Below, one piece after another: positions 49,160 through 57,881 of a stretch of 64,000 bases of DNA (position 1 is the stretch's first letter; every line of letters starts with the position of its first letter). The position numbers and the translations under genes are program-made. Below the pieces are notes generated by a model. It saw nothing but the letters and a program-made list of their open reading frames with translations, did no database searches and was not told where the DNA came from. The stretch lies in assembly GCA_964471235.1 (NCBI GenBank), contig CAYYGL010000002.1, positions 1-64,000 of the forward strand, read 5' to 3'. This stretch comes from CAYYGL01 sp964471235. GTDB lineage: Bacteria; Calditrichota; Calditrichia; RBG-13-44-9; J075.

Positions 49160-49603
49160 ATGACAGGTAGTTTGATGGTGCGATTAATTGATGTGGTGCT
49201 GATTATTTTGTTCGGGTTTCTGTCGATTAGCGATATCCAGATTAAGCGGCAGATAAGATTGCCCGAATCGGGTAAGACGGAAAACGAACCGGAGACATCC
49301 CAAATCGGGTATCTTTTTGTACATATTAACCCGGCAGGGGATTTTATCCTGACCATGGACGGAAGAGCACCTCAAACAATCGGGACGTTGGCGGAATTAC
49401 GCCCGGCGTTGCGAAAAGCTGCGGATGAACTCCGTGAGACAAAAGAAAATCCCCTGGTGGTTATCGATCCCGATCCGGAGGCATCCATGCAATCCACCGT
49501 AAATGTATATGATCTTTGTGAAATGGAGCAGCTTCCCCGCAGCATCAATATGGAACTTAAATTCACAGATGCTGCGAAAGGAAACCAGAACCACCATCAT
49601 TAA
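49160..49603 (+). CDS. ExbD/TolR-family protein (second copy)
   Basis: A 147-residue protein with the same plan as the gene before it: MVRLIDVVLIILFGFLSISD in the TM helix (aspartate near residue 10) and a periplasmic domain ending in a His-rich tail. The helix is nearly the same as in the first copy but the periplasmic domains have diverged. The start at 49160 has GGAGA 7 nt upstream; a longer TTG-started form from 49127 is less likely. Two unlike ExbD subunits could form a heterodimer in the channel. Confidence 0.83.
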   Translation: MTGSLMVRLIDVVLIILFGFLSISDIQIKRQIRLPESGKTENEPETSQIGYLFVHINPAGDFILTMDGRAPQTIGTLAELRPALRKAADELRETKENPLVVIDPDPEASMQSTVNVYDLCEMEQLPRSINMELKFTDAAKGNQNHHH

Positions 49604-49678
49604 AAGATACCTCCTGGGGCAGGGAAGTCTTCTGTAAAGTTGCCGGAACAGGTAAAATGAAATGACAAGCATTTTCAG

Positions 49679-50710
49679 ATGAATTCACAACACAAACAAA
49701 AATTCCTGGCTGCCGTACTGACCGTTCTTTTGTTGGCGATCTTCTTTTTGGCGCTGAGCAGCATGGCGGTTCCGCACCATGATTTGATTGCCGACCGTTA
49801 CGATGAGATTAACTGGACCCGCTTTGTTCCCCAGCCGAAGCCAATCCTCCCGAAACAACGTTCAGAGGAGACGAAAGTGGAGAAGCCGAGGATGGAAATG
49901 AATAAAACGGCCATAAAGCGAATCAACCTGGAAGCGTTATTGCCGGAGATAAACCGGGAACAACAACAGGTCACAGAACCGCTACCCCGGCAAAAAAAAT
50001 TTCGTTCCGGGCACCAGGGGCAGTCTGTCACCCCGGAAATGTTGAAATTGGACGACAAGATATTAACCGGGGACCTGAATTTAGCCCCCGGGGAGGAGCA
50101 TACCGTGCAAATCACCGCCTCCCGAGTTCGAGAGCGTACTGCCGGTAGCGGATTAAAACTGGGAGAAAATACCGGCGCTTCTATCCTGGAGGAGGATCAG
50201 CTCAGCAACATTTCTGCCGGGTTAAAAAAGCCGGTATCCGGGCATTCATCCCTTCCGCCTTCCCGGCAAATAGAGTTAAAGACCTTAAATGAATTGGAAA
50301 ATGCCCCTGGTAATCTTTCGCCCATTTACAGACCGCTGGTGGAATGGATGAAGAAACATCCTCATAAACTTCCCGGGGTTGTTCAACGGTTTATGGCTTA
50401 CTCTCCCCCGGCGTTGACCTCCCTCGTCAGGTTTTCTGCCAATGGGATTTCATATCAGATGTATCTCCTCTGTGTGGAGTCGTCTTATGAAGTACGGATT
50501 GCAATCATCAAAGGAGACCGGGTAATGTATTTAATTGATCAGGGATTTCGTAAAAATGTTAATTTACTGCGTACTGGCACCATTACCCGCTTGAAGAACC
50601 AGGAGATCCTGGAATTCAGTACGAACTTACAGCCAGCCGGGGATAAGGTTAGCCAAAACTTTTATCAAATTTTCTTATCATGGTGGGAGACTGTAGAAAA
50701 TGAGAAGTAA
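49679..50710 (+). CDS. TonB/TolA-like single-pass envelope protein, C-terminal domain unknown
   Basis: A 343-residue protein with a short cytoplasmic N-terminus, one TM helix at about 9-29 (LAAVLTVLLLAIFFLAL), a Pro/Lys/Glu-rich linker (about 45-135, with VPQPKPILPKQR), and a C-terminal domain (about 210-340) that I do not recognise. This is the layout of TonB or TolA, placed right after ExbB- and ExbD-type genes. It lacks the TM histidine of TonB and the usual TonB C-terminal fold is not evident. Proposed energy-transducing arm of the local motor; inferred. Its end overlaps the next gene by 11 bp. Confidence 0.75.
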   Translation: MNSQHKQKFLAAVLTVLLLAIFFLALSSMAVPHHDLIADRYDEINWTRFVPQPKPILPKQRSEETKVEKPRMEMNKTAIKRINLEALLPEINREQQQVTEPLPRQKKFRSGHQGQSVTPEMLKLDDKILTGDLNLAPGEEHTVQITASRVRERTAGSGLKLGENTGASILEEDQLSNISAGLKKPVSGHSSLPPSRQIELKTLNELENAPGNLSPIYRPLVEWMKKHPHKLPGVVQRFMAYSPPALTSLVRFSANGISYQMYLLCVESSYEVRIAIIKGDRVMYLIDQGFRKNVNLLRTGTITRLKNQEILEFSTNLQPAGDKVSQNFYQIFLSWWETVENEK

Positions 50711-52247
50711 ATTACTTCAACGCCTATGGATGATCGTCATGCTCTCTTTCCTCACTTACTGTGCCGCCAGCAGGAAAACTCCTGCCACTGTAGAGTTGGA
50801 AATCCCCCTGCCCACCGTTGCCGCCGGGGTGGACAGTGCGGTTGCTGCGGAAACCGATTCTCTGGCGAACGAACTTTTCGTTAGCTGGGAGCGACAGGAA
50901 GCTGCCCTGCATCTCCGACAGAAAGGGAAATCCGCAGTAGCTGAATCCGACAGCTTGTGGCGACTATTGACAATTCCAGCAGATAGTTTCCTGGTTAGCA
51001 AAGGCGATTCATTGCGTTCGATTAGGACTTTTAACCGAGGCGCCCGACAATTGCTCGAAATTCGGGATGCCCGGAATTCCACGTTACTGTCCCCTGCTGA
51101 AGTTGAACAGCAAGTTTCCATGCGGTTGGATTCAGCCCAGTACTATTTTGAAAAAGCCCTGCAGTTAAACCCCTTCGACCGTAACAGCCGCCTTTGGCTG
51201 GCAAGAGTTTATCAGATGCAGGGCAAAAGGTTAATGCGTTCTCAACAGTTTTATAAGGCGGCTGCAACCCTGGAAAGATTGCTGCGTTTAGACCGCAGTC
51301 AACATGGGGTTTACGGAAGATTGGGACAAATTTACTTTACTCTGAAACAATGGGATAAAGCTTATCAGGATTTTCATTCTGCTGAAGTAACCTTAAGGCA
51401 ATCGGCAATATTTGACGTGCCGGAAACGATTCCTATCAATGATTCGACAATTGCTCAACAGGTGGATTCCACCAGCCTTTTCTTATATGTTTATTATCAG
51501 GGGGAGACCAATATTCGAAGATATCAATCGGAAGGGGCATTAGCGGATTTCCAGCGAGCGCTGGCACTGGCAAAAAAACCTGAGGACCAATCGCTGGTAA
51601 GGGATGCCATCAACTGGATAAACTGGGATAACGGAAATATTCACGCAGTGGAATACCGTGATTCCATGCTCACCCTGATTGAAAAGGGGAAATATGAAGC
51701 GGCAAGCCGGGGGTTTCGGGCACTGTATAAACTCCTACGGTCTGAAAAAGCAAAACGGGAAATTGACTGGCGACTCTCACTATTGGAATATGCCCACCTG
51801 GGAGAACCCGAGCAGGCACTAAACCGAATGCAACGGATTGTTCATTATTATCTGGATGACAGCACCGGCTTAGCCCAACAAGATACCATGTATCGGGAAT
51901 ATTACAAAAGTTACGGGACGATGTGCCATAATCAGGGGTTAAAGGCATTAAAACAACGAAAACTGCGGCAGGCACTGGCATACTTCCGGCAGTCATGTTC
52001 AATTCCTTGGGAACAACGGGCAAAGAGTTATCTGGAAGTTGCCCGGCTTTCCCGAAATTCTCCCCGGCATGCTATGGAAGCTGCCAAAACCGCCCTGCAA
52101 TCTGCCGATCAACTTTCCCCCCGGGAGCACATCGAAGCTATGCGCATCCTGATAGAATCTTTAAAGCGGATGGGGAAATTCGAAGAAGCGATTGCCTATT
52201 TTAAACAATACCGCAAATATATTGCCCGGAGCAGTGACCATGACTAA
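50700..52247 (+). CDS. TPR-repeat lipoprotein (large)
   Basis: A 515-residue protein with a lipoprotein signal (LSFLTYC, cysteine at residue 21) and TPR units across most of its length, such as AQYYFEKALQLNPFDRNSRLWLARVY, GVYGRLGQIYFTLKQWDKAYQDF, and later GKYEAASRGFRALYKLL. It has no enzymatic motif. It is in the envelope and probably scaffolds the complex encoded by this operon. It overlaps both neighbours (11 bp upstream, 8 bp downstream). Confidence 0.82.
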   Translation: MRSKLLQRLWMIVMLSFLTYCAASRKTPATVELEIPLPTVAAGVDSAVAAETDSLANELFVSWERQEAALHLRQKGKSAVAESDSLWRLLTIPADSFLVSKGDSLRSIRTFNRGARQLLEIRDARNSTLLSPAEVEQQVSMRLDSAQYYFEKALQLNPFDRNSRLWLARVYQMQGKRLMRSQQFYKAAATLERLLRLDRSQHGVYGRLGQIYFTLKQWDKAYQDFHSAEVTLRQSAIFDVPETIPINDSTIAQQVDSTSLFLYVYYQGETNIRRYQSEGALADFQRALALAKKPEDQSLVRDAINWINWDNGNIHAVEYRDSMLTLIEKGKYEAASRGFRALYKLLRSEKAKREIDWRLSLLEYAHLGEPEQALNRMQRIVHYYLDDSTGLAQQDTMYREYYKSYGTMCHNQGLKALKQRKLRQALAYFRQSCSIPWEQRAKSYLEVARLSRNSPRHAMEAAKTALQSADQLSPREHIEAMRILIESLKRMGKFEEAIAYFKQYRKYIARSSDHD

Positions 52248-53016
52248 ATTTTCTCACCATCCTCTATATCGGAAAGTACCGGTGTTATGGACAATTATAA
52301 TGTTGTTAATGAGTTTCCCGGGTGTTCTGGCACAAACGCAAGTTGTAGTTGACCAGGAAATGGTTTCGACTGCTACGGTAAGCAATCCGAAATTGATCCG
52401 TTTTTTTCTGGATGCGTACCTGATTCCGGAAGACAGCGTAACTCAAATCGTATTTATTGATGCCACCGGCAACGGATTCGGTGAAGATGACTTGATAAAA
52501 TGTTTTCCGTCGGAGAAGACCTATTTTCTCTACCCATCGGATACGGCTCAGCAGGTGATGAGTCAATGGAAATTTACCAGTAACGTGCAAAGTGTTACCC
52601 GGGTTGGTGATGCAAGCATTTTCGAAACTTTGGAGAAGGATAAGGCATCGAATTGGATTTTAGCGGGCTTGCTGCAACGCTTAAATTTGAATTACCATGA
52701 TATTCCAATAAAAATGTATTTTGAGCGGGATTCTTCGGCAATGGTTTTTGAGATGTGGGGATTTAACCAGGATTCACTGCGTTGGCAGCCGCCGCCTCCG
52801 CCCCCTAAAATACCCGAAACCACCTACGATTTGCTTCAGTTGGTGAAAAGCGACACCCTGATTCTATCGGACACCACGTATTATGACCAATTTTTTGTTT
52901 TTAAAAGTATGACAGATACGGTAGTTATTTCTGAAGAAGAGTTCCGGAAAGTGACTCGCCGGGAGCAATTACGCTATCAGCCCGGAATAACACCCCGCCG
53001 GAAAAATCAACAGTAA
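52240..53016 (+). CDS. Secreted protein of unknown family, last gene of the motor operon
   Basis: A 258-residue protein with a signal peptide (IIMLLMSFPGVLA, cleavage after AQ). The middle has no motif I know. A seven-proline run (WQPPPPPPK) comes near residue 195, followed by a basic C-terminus (TPRRKNQQ). The start at 52240 has GGAG 8 nt upstream and overlaps the preceding stop by 8 bp. It is probably periplasmic and linked to the ExbB/ExbD system by position only. Confidence 0.7.
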   Translation: MTKFSHHPLYRKVPVLWTIIMLLMSFPGVLAQTQVVVDQEMVSTATVSNPKLIRFFLDAYLIPEDSVTQIVFIDATGNGFGEDDLIKCFPSEKTYFLYPSDTAQQVMSQWKFTSNVQSVTRVGDASIFETLEKDKASNWILAGLLQRLNLNYHDIPIKMYFERDSSAMVFEMWGFNQDSLRWQPPPPPPKIPETTYDLLQLVKSDTLILSDTTYYDQFFVFKSMTDTVVISEEEFRKVTRREQLRYQPGITPRRKNQQ

Positions 53017-53035
53017 TGTAGTTCGGAAGGCTCAA

Positions 53036-53710
53036 TCACCATTCCCGCGGTTGAAACTTCTCGTCATTGAGGATCTGCACCGTTTCACCACTCTGCCCTA
53101 TCACAAACAAACCCTGACGATAGGCATACCGGTCAACATCTTCCTCTAACACAATACCCGCTACCGCTCCAATCACCCGGTGACCGGCATATTCCGGGAA
53201 AAATTCTTTGAACCGTTTCAATCTTTCAATGTGTTCGTTTACGTCTTCAACTTTCAGGGTGCTCTTGGCTTCAATCAATACCGCATAACCACCGTTTATC
53301 GCCAGAATATCAATCTCCATCCGGTCCCCATTCCGGGTGGACTCCGAACGACGATGCACCCGTTCTATAGGAATTCCCCGTTCGCTGAACAAACGCTTTA
53401 CCGCCGGTTCCAACAATCCTTCCACAAACCGTCCCCATTTGCCGCCCAAATCACCGATGGCAGTGGTCACCTCGGCAATCTTCTCATCCGTCTTTCGGAA
53501 TTTTTCCTCTAATAGCCGGTCGGTTTCCTCAAATTTTTCCTTTAAAAACTGATCGGTCTCCTTAAACTTTTGATCCGTCTTTGCGAATTTTTCCTTTAAA
53601 AACCGTTCCGTCTCCTTAAACTTTCGATCCGTCTCTTTAAACCTCCGATCGGTCTCTTTAAACATCTCCCAAATTTCCTGAATGGTTCGTTCCAGTTGCT
53701 GGTCAGTCAT
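53036..53710 (-). CDS. Coiled-coil protein with PD-(D/E)xK-type nuclease domain (DUF3782-like)
   Basis: A 224-residue protein. The N-terminal half is a coiled coil of near-identical 7- and 11-residue units (FKETDRKFKETERFLKEKF and similar) and is visibly repetitive at DNA level (about 53510-53680). The C-terminal half has the order E-D-E-x-K (MEIDILAINGGYAVLIEAKS), fitting a PD-(D/E)xK nuclease fold, as in DUF3782 proteins of cyanobacteria and archaea. Function unproven. Start at the ATG 53710; a GTG at 53725 is the alternative. It ends 19 bp from the convergent motor operon. Confidence 0.75.
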   Translation of the reverse strand: MTDQQLERTIQEIWEMFKETDRRFKETDRKFKETERFLKEKFAKTDQKFKETDQFLKEKFEETDRLLEEKFRKTDEKIAEVTTAIGDLGGKWGRFVEGLLEPAVKRLFSERGIPIERVHRRSESTRNGDRMEIDILAINGGYAVLIEAKSTLKVEDVNEHIERLKRFKEFFPEYAGHRVIGAVAGIVLEEDVDRYAYRQGLFVIGQSGETVQILNDEKFQPREW

Positions 53711-53888
53711 GACGCTCTCATCCACATTTATTGTGAGTTAAATATAACCTTTTATCGAAACGGTTGCAAATTCGACACAAAAAATGAAAGAGGTGGGTGC
53801 AAAAGAATAATTTGTGATTTACAAAACTTTATTTGCACATACGCGAAGGGATTAGGTTATAATTAAGTAATTTTATTATCCATCCGTA

Positions 53889-54461
53889 TCAAAACCATTT
53901 CTTCTCGATCATGCCGGGTTTATAATGTTCAATATAATCGAAAGCTTCATCAATGGTCTTGGCGAAGTGGTAGAGATGCCGATTGCTTTCCTTAAGGATA
54001 TGCTGTTTGTACCAATATTCAAAAAGTGCCATAAGTGGATGATAAAATCGATCAATATTCAAAAACACGATGGGTTTGTTCTCGTTCCCCAATTGCTTTC
54101 GGGTAATGATTTCCAACGCCTCTTCTAACGTACCAAATCCCCCCGGAAGGACAATAAACCCGTCAGAATGTTTTGCCATTAATTTTTTGCGTTGATACAT
54201 ATCCGGTGTGACGATTAACTTATCAGCATCCTGGAAGGATAAACCTGCCTTGTGGATAACTTCCGGAACAATCCCAACCACTTTTGCCCCATGTTTGTGG
54301 GCTGAAGAGGCCACTGCTCCCATCAACCCAACTTCAGCCCCCCCAAACACCAGGGTATACTTCCGGCGAGCAATTTCTTTCCCTAATTGATGAGCGGTTT
54401 CAAAAAAACTTGTTTTCACCGCATTACTTGAGGCGCCATACACACAAACAATTTTTTTCAT
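53889..54461 (-). CDS. LOG-family protein (cytokinin-riboside-monophosphate phosphoribohydrolase type)
   Basis: A 190-residue LOG/TIGR00730 protein with the family motif PGGFGTLEEALEI near residue 104 and the N-terminal VCVYGASSNAV nucleotide-binding loop. Members hydrolyse nucleoside 5'-monophosphates to the base and ribose phosphate. GGGAGG precedes the ATG. It lies 39 bp after the metal permease gene on the same strand, probably by chance of operon structure. Confidence 0.93.
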   Translation of the reverse strand: MKKIVCVYGASSNAVKTSFFETAHQLGKEIARRKYTLVFGGAEVGLMGAVASSAHKHGAKVVGIVPEVIHKAGLSFQDADKLIVTPDMYQRKKLMAKHSDGFIVLPGGFGTLEEALEIITRKQLGNENKPIVFLNIDRFYHPLMALFEYWYKQHILKESNRHLYHFAKTIDEAFDYIEHYKPGMIEKKWF

Positions 54462-54500
54462 TTTTCCTCCCTGAAAAATGAGCCTGCTTCTACGTGGCTT

Positions 54501-55337
54501 TCAGGTTTGGTTATTGGTAACGGTTTTCTTTTGAATATAGCGCATAATAGCTGCTCCCAGGCAAATCACACCAAAAATAGCCACTATGGAGGGACCTGCC
54601 GGGAAATCAAATGTATAAGAAAACCAGAGACCAATGAAGCCGGCAATCACAGAATTAAAAAGTGTAATTGTAATAATAATCCAGGTTCGTCTCGCTACCA
54701 GAACCGCACTCACCGCCGGTACCACCAGGTAAGCAAACACCGGCATCACCCCACCGATTCTTACCGCGTAGACAATCGCCAGGCCAATGGACAGGTAAAA
54801 GAAAAAATTCCAGGCGCGCTCTTTCACACCAAAATTGGCAATATCACCAGCTTCCATGCACTCGGTAATTCGAAAAATGTGTTTGGAAAATGCTATATGT
54901 AGAATTGCTAATACAGAAAAGACAATACCCAATTTTAACAATTCGGAACTCGATGTTGCTAACAAAGTACCAAAAAGGACTTCCTGAATATCCGCTTCTC
55001 CATGAGGAGTTTTGGAAATTACCAACACTGTGGTAGCAGCTGCCACCACGTAAATAATTCCAATGATCGCTTCCAAACGAAGCCGTTTATCCTCGATATG
55101 AATCAACGAAAGCAGTACCGCCCCGACCAGAGTGAAGACAATTGGCAGCCATTCTTCACCAATATGAGTGAACTGAGAGAATGCCACCCCAAGTGAAGAG
55201 ATTTGCCCTAACGCCAGGTCAACAAATACTATTCCTCGACCAATGACATGAATTCCCAAATAACTCAGTAGCAATCCCATAATTAAGGTTGCCCAAAATG
55301 CCATCACCATAAATGATAAATTAAACATTTCAAACAT
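54501..55337 (-). CDS. Metal-ion ABC transporter permease (ZnuB/TroC family)
   Basis: A 278-residue ABC-3 family permease with about eight helices. Conserved features include GRGIVFVDLALGQISSLGVAFS in helix 2 and the cytoplasmic coupling helix region around FGTLLATSSSELL. The family takes up Zn2+, Mn2+ or Fe2+ over the cytoplasmic membrane. AAGGAGA precedes the ATG. It comes right after the binding protein gene, but no ATPase gene (znuC type) is present in the window. Confidence 0.92.
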   Translation of the reverse strand: MFEMFNLSFMVMAFWATLIMGLLLSYLGIHVIGRGIVFVDLALGQISSLGVAFSQFTHIGEEWLPIVFTLVGAVLLSLIHIEDKRLRLEAIIGIIYVVAAATTVLVISKTPHGEADIQEVLFGTLLATSSSELLKLGIVFSVLAILHIAFSKHIFRITECMEAGDIANFGVKERAWNFFFYLSIGLAIVYAVRIGGVMPVFAYLVVPAVSAVLVARRTWIIITITLFNSVIAGFIGLWFSYTFDFPAGPSIVAIFGVICLGAAIMRYIQKKTVTNNQT

Positions 55338-55348
55338 GTTCGCTCTCC

Positions 55349-56323
55349 TTATTCGCCTGTTGAAACGGGTTGATAACCAGCTTTTTGAAATGCTTCAATC
55401 AATTTGTGAATGTTGTAGTCAAACAAATCAAAATATGTTTTTACTTCCGGGAAAGACCCAACAGAGGAGGCTAACTCCACCACTATTCCGTCGGTTTTGG
55501 ATGCTACCAATTCGGAAGATTTCTTATTATAATAAGGTGAGATGATAATTACATGGGCATCATTTTGCCGCATGGTTTTAATTACTTTTACCAGGTGTTT
55601 TGGCGTAGGTGGAATACCGGGTTTCGGTTCAATAAAGGTCACAATGTGAACTCCAAACCGTTCTTCAAAATAGGGCCAACTATCATGATATGCTACAATC
55701 TTTGCACCTCGGTAGGGCTTCATTTTTTCCTGCCATTCCTGCAACTTGCGATCGATTGTCGCATTAAATTTTTCCAGGTTTGCCCGAAATTCCTGTTGAT
55801 GTTCCGGCATTAATCGAACCAGCCCATTGTAAATATTTCGGGCGATGATTTTTCCACGTGCCGGGTCTAACCAATAATGGGGGTTGCCGGCAGCATGAAT
55901 ATCTCCCTGGGCGCGCAGGGTTGCCGGATCGCCGACTGGCACTTTGAGCAAAGGTATTCCCTGGGAAGCATCCACATATCCTTTTCCGCCCGGGAGGATG
56001 TCCGGATTGCGGGAACCATCCAATAACGGCGGCACCCAGCCAATTTCCAATCCTAACCCCACTTGCACAAACATATCCGCTTTTTGCAGTTTTATCATGA
56101 AGCTCGGTTTGGCATCTACAAAGTGGGGGTCTTGATATCCCCGGGCAATGGAGAACGCATCCACGTAATCCCCCCCTATCTCCCGGGCAATCGATGCTAA
56201 ATCGGTTAAAGATGTAACAACTTTCAATTTTTTTGCCGAATAAAGGGATTCAACAAAACCACCCCAAATGATTATCACCATCAAAAAACTTAGCCATGCT
56301 GCCATTTTATGGTATTTCTTCAT
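55349..56323 (-). CDS. Metal-ion ABC transporter substrate-binding protein (ZnuA/TroA family)
   Basis: A 324-codon gene for a cluster A-I binding protein. It has a signal sequence (AAWLSFLMVIIIWGGFVESL), then metal-ligand candidates in order: H at DPHFVDAKPSF, H in NPHYWLDPARG, H in AYHDSWPYFEERFG, and an acidic residue near the C-terminus. It lacks the long His-rich loop of ZnuA. I place the start at 56323 with GAGGAAGGA upstream; the longer frame reading into the porin gene is not supported. The metal is probably Zn or Mn. Confidence 0.92.
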   Translation of the reverse strand: MKKYHKMAAWLSFLMVIIIWGGFVESLYSAKKLKVVTSLTDLASIAREIGGDYVDAFSIARGYQDPHFVDAKPSFMIKLQKADMFVQVGLGLEIGWVPPLLDGSRNPDILPGGKGYVDASQGIPLLKVPVGDPATLRAQGDIHAAGNPHYWLDPARGKIIARNIYNGLVRLMPEHQQEFRANLEKFNATIDRKLQEWQEKMKPYRGAKIVAYHDSWPYFEERFGVHIVTFIEPKPGIPPTPKHLVKVIKTMRQNDAHVIIISPYYNKKSSELVASKTDGIVVELASSVGSFPEVKTYFDLFDYNIHKLIEAFQKAGYQPVSTGE

Positions 56324-56408
56324 GATTTCATTCCTTCCTCTTGTTAGGGGAGTTGATTCTTTTAATCCATTGGATAACACACAGTTGTAGAGAATGCTCT
56401 TTGATTCT

Positions 56409-57656
56409 TTAATATTGATGCGCCCCATGAGCGCCAATCACAAAAATTGCCCGCAGAAGCACCCGGTTAAATGAAGAACGCTCAGCCGGTTGCCCATACT
56501 GGTATTCAACTTCCAATTTCTGAAATTCAGTGGCAAAAAAACTAAGAATGGCGGAATATGCTTTTTCATTCATCTGGCTGGACTCCGGAAATTCGGAATA
56601 GTCGTAACGAATCCCGACAAACCAGCGTTTGGCTATCTGGTAGCGCAGGAAACTGTATAATGCCTTACTATTGATTGTCCCATGTAATGAATTGCGATGA
56701 CTAATCAATGCCTCGGTAGTCCATTCAAAACTCCGGTAGCGGTTTCGACGCAAGGGTTTCCATTTGTAGGTAACATCTGCCCCACCTATGGTGGTTCGAT
56801 GCCCTTCTCCATCATTCTTCCCGGTAATTCCACTGAGACCGATTTCCAGAGTACTGTTTTCCGTTAAGTCAAAGAAATTTTTCAAATGCCCCAAATACAG
56901 CAAATCAAATCCCTCACCACTAAAAGAAGGAGCTTCTACCGCACCCGAAAGCGCTTCCAGGGTCAATTCCTGAAAAAATCCGAAAGGATTGGGTACCAGC
57001 CAGCTAAGGGACAGCCCGGCGTCTGATAAACCATCTCCCCCCAAAAAATTAACATACATTCTGGGGATATCCAGATAATTGAGGGCGTGAGGATGAATAG
57101 GGTTGATCTTCCCGAAAGTCGTGCGAAATTTACCGCCTCTCAGTTGCAAACCGAACGGCAGCGCCAGGGTGGTCACATACCCTTCTTCCAACTCGGTAGT
57201 GAATTCTCCGCTTCCGGCAATAGCCGAATCGGGTCCCTCAAACGGATCTTCACTTTCATGCCCGAATGCCACAAAAAAATCCGCTCGACTGTACGGATCA
57301 ACATACGCACGCAATGCGATCTCCGCTTCGGCAAGTCCCACATTCTTGTTTTTGACCACCACGCCTGTTTCGGTTCCAGATGCGAAGAACGTTCCTACTA
57401 CACTAATTTGCGGGTTTAAGACTGTACTTCGCCGTACAGTAGTGCCCGTCACCGGAACAGGCATCACGGGGATTACGGTATCGGAACTATCGCTACTCTC
57501 ACCCAATTCTTTGGCAAGTTCCTCCTCCAGAGCTTTATCTGTAGAATCTACTATCCCGGGATGCTTTACCGTATCCGGCTGGGTCGTTTGCCCGAATCCC
57601 ATGCTCCCTCCAAGCCATAACAATGAGACCATGATTAAAATTAAAGGTTGTTTCAT
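56409..57656 (-). CDS. Outer-membrane porin-like protein of the metal uptake operon
   Basis: A 415-residue exported protein. It has a signal peptide (LLWLGGSMGFGQ), then a Ser/Asp-rich stretch and a beta-barrel-like part with alternating strands (for example LQLRGGKFRTTFGKINPIHPH, WFVGIRYDYSEF, LEVEYQYGQPAE), ending in an aromatic residue (Y), typical of outer-membrane barrels. It is first in a unit with the binding protein and permease, 85 bp apart, so it may be the outer-membrane gate for the metal. The family is not one I can name. Confidence 0.75.
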   Translation of the reverse strand: MKQPLILIMVSLLWLGGSMGFGQTTQPDTVKHPGIVDSTDKALEEELAKELGESSDSSDTVIPVMPVPVTGTTVRRSTVLNPQISVVGTFFASGTETGVVVKNKNVGLAEAEIALRAYVDPYSRADFFVAFGHESEDPFEGPDSAIAGSGEFTTELEEGYVTTLALPFGLQLRGGKFRTTFGKINPIHPHALNYLDIPRMYVNFLGGDGLSDAGLSLSWLVPNPFGFFQELTLEALSGAVEAPSFSGEGFDLLYLGHLKNFFDLTENSTLEIGLSGITGKNDGEGHRTTIGGADVTYKWKPLRRNRYRSFEWTTEALISHRNSLHGTINSKALYSFLRYQIAKRWFVGIRYDYSEFPESSQMNEKAYSAILSFFATEFQKLEVEYQYGQPAERSSFNRVLLRAIFVIGAHGAHQY

Positions 57657-57881
57657 TCCTGTTTCCTTTCCCTTTGAACAATTCTATAAGATAACTGGCG
57701 AGCAAGTATATTCTCCGTACCGGTAAATCACGTTCGGAGGAATCGGACTTCCTGGTGTCCCGAATTCTAACCGCCGGATTTTATGACGCCAACAGGCTGT
57801 CATTCCACCCTCAAGCGGGCAACAACGCTTTTGGCGCACGGAAAATTAAATTCTGCTTAACTTGATGAATGATGAGAGACT

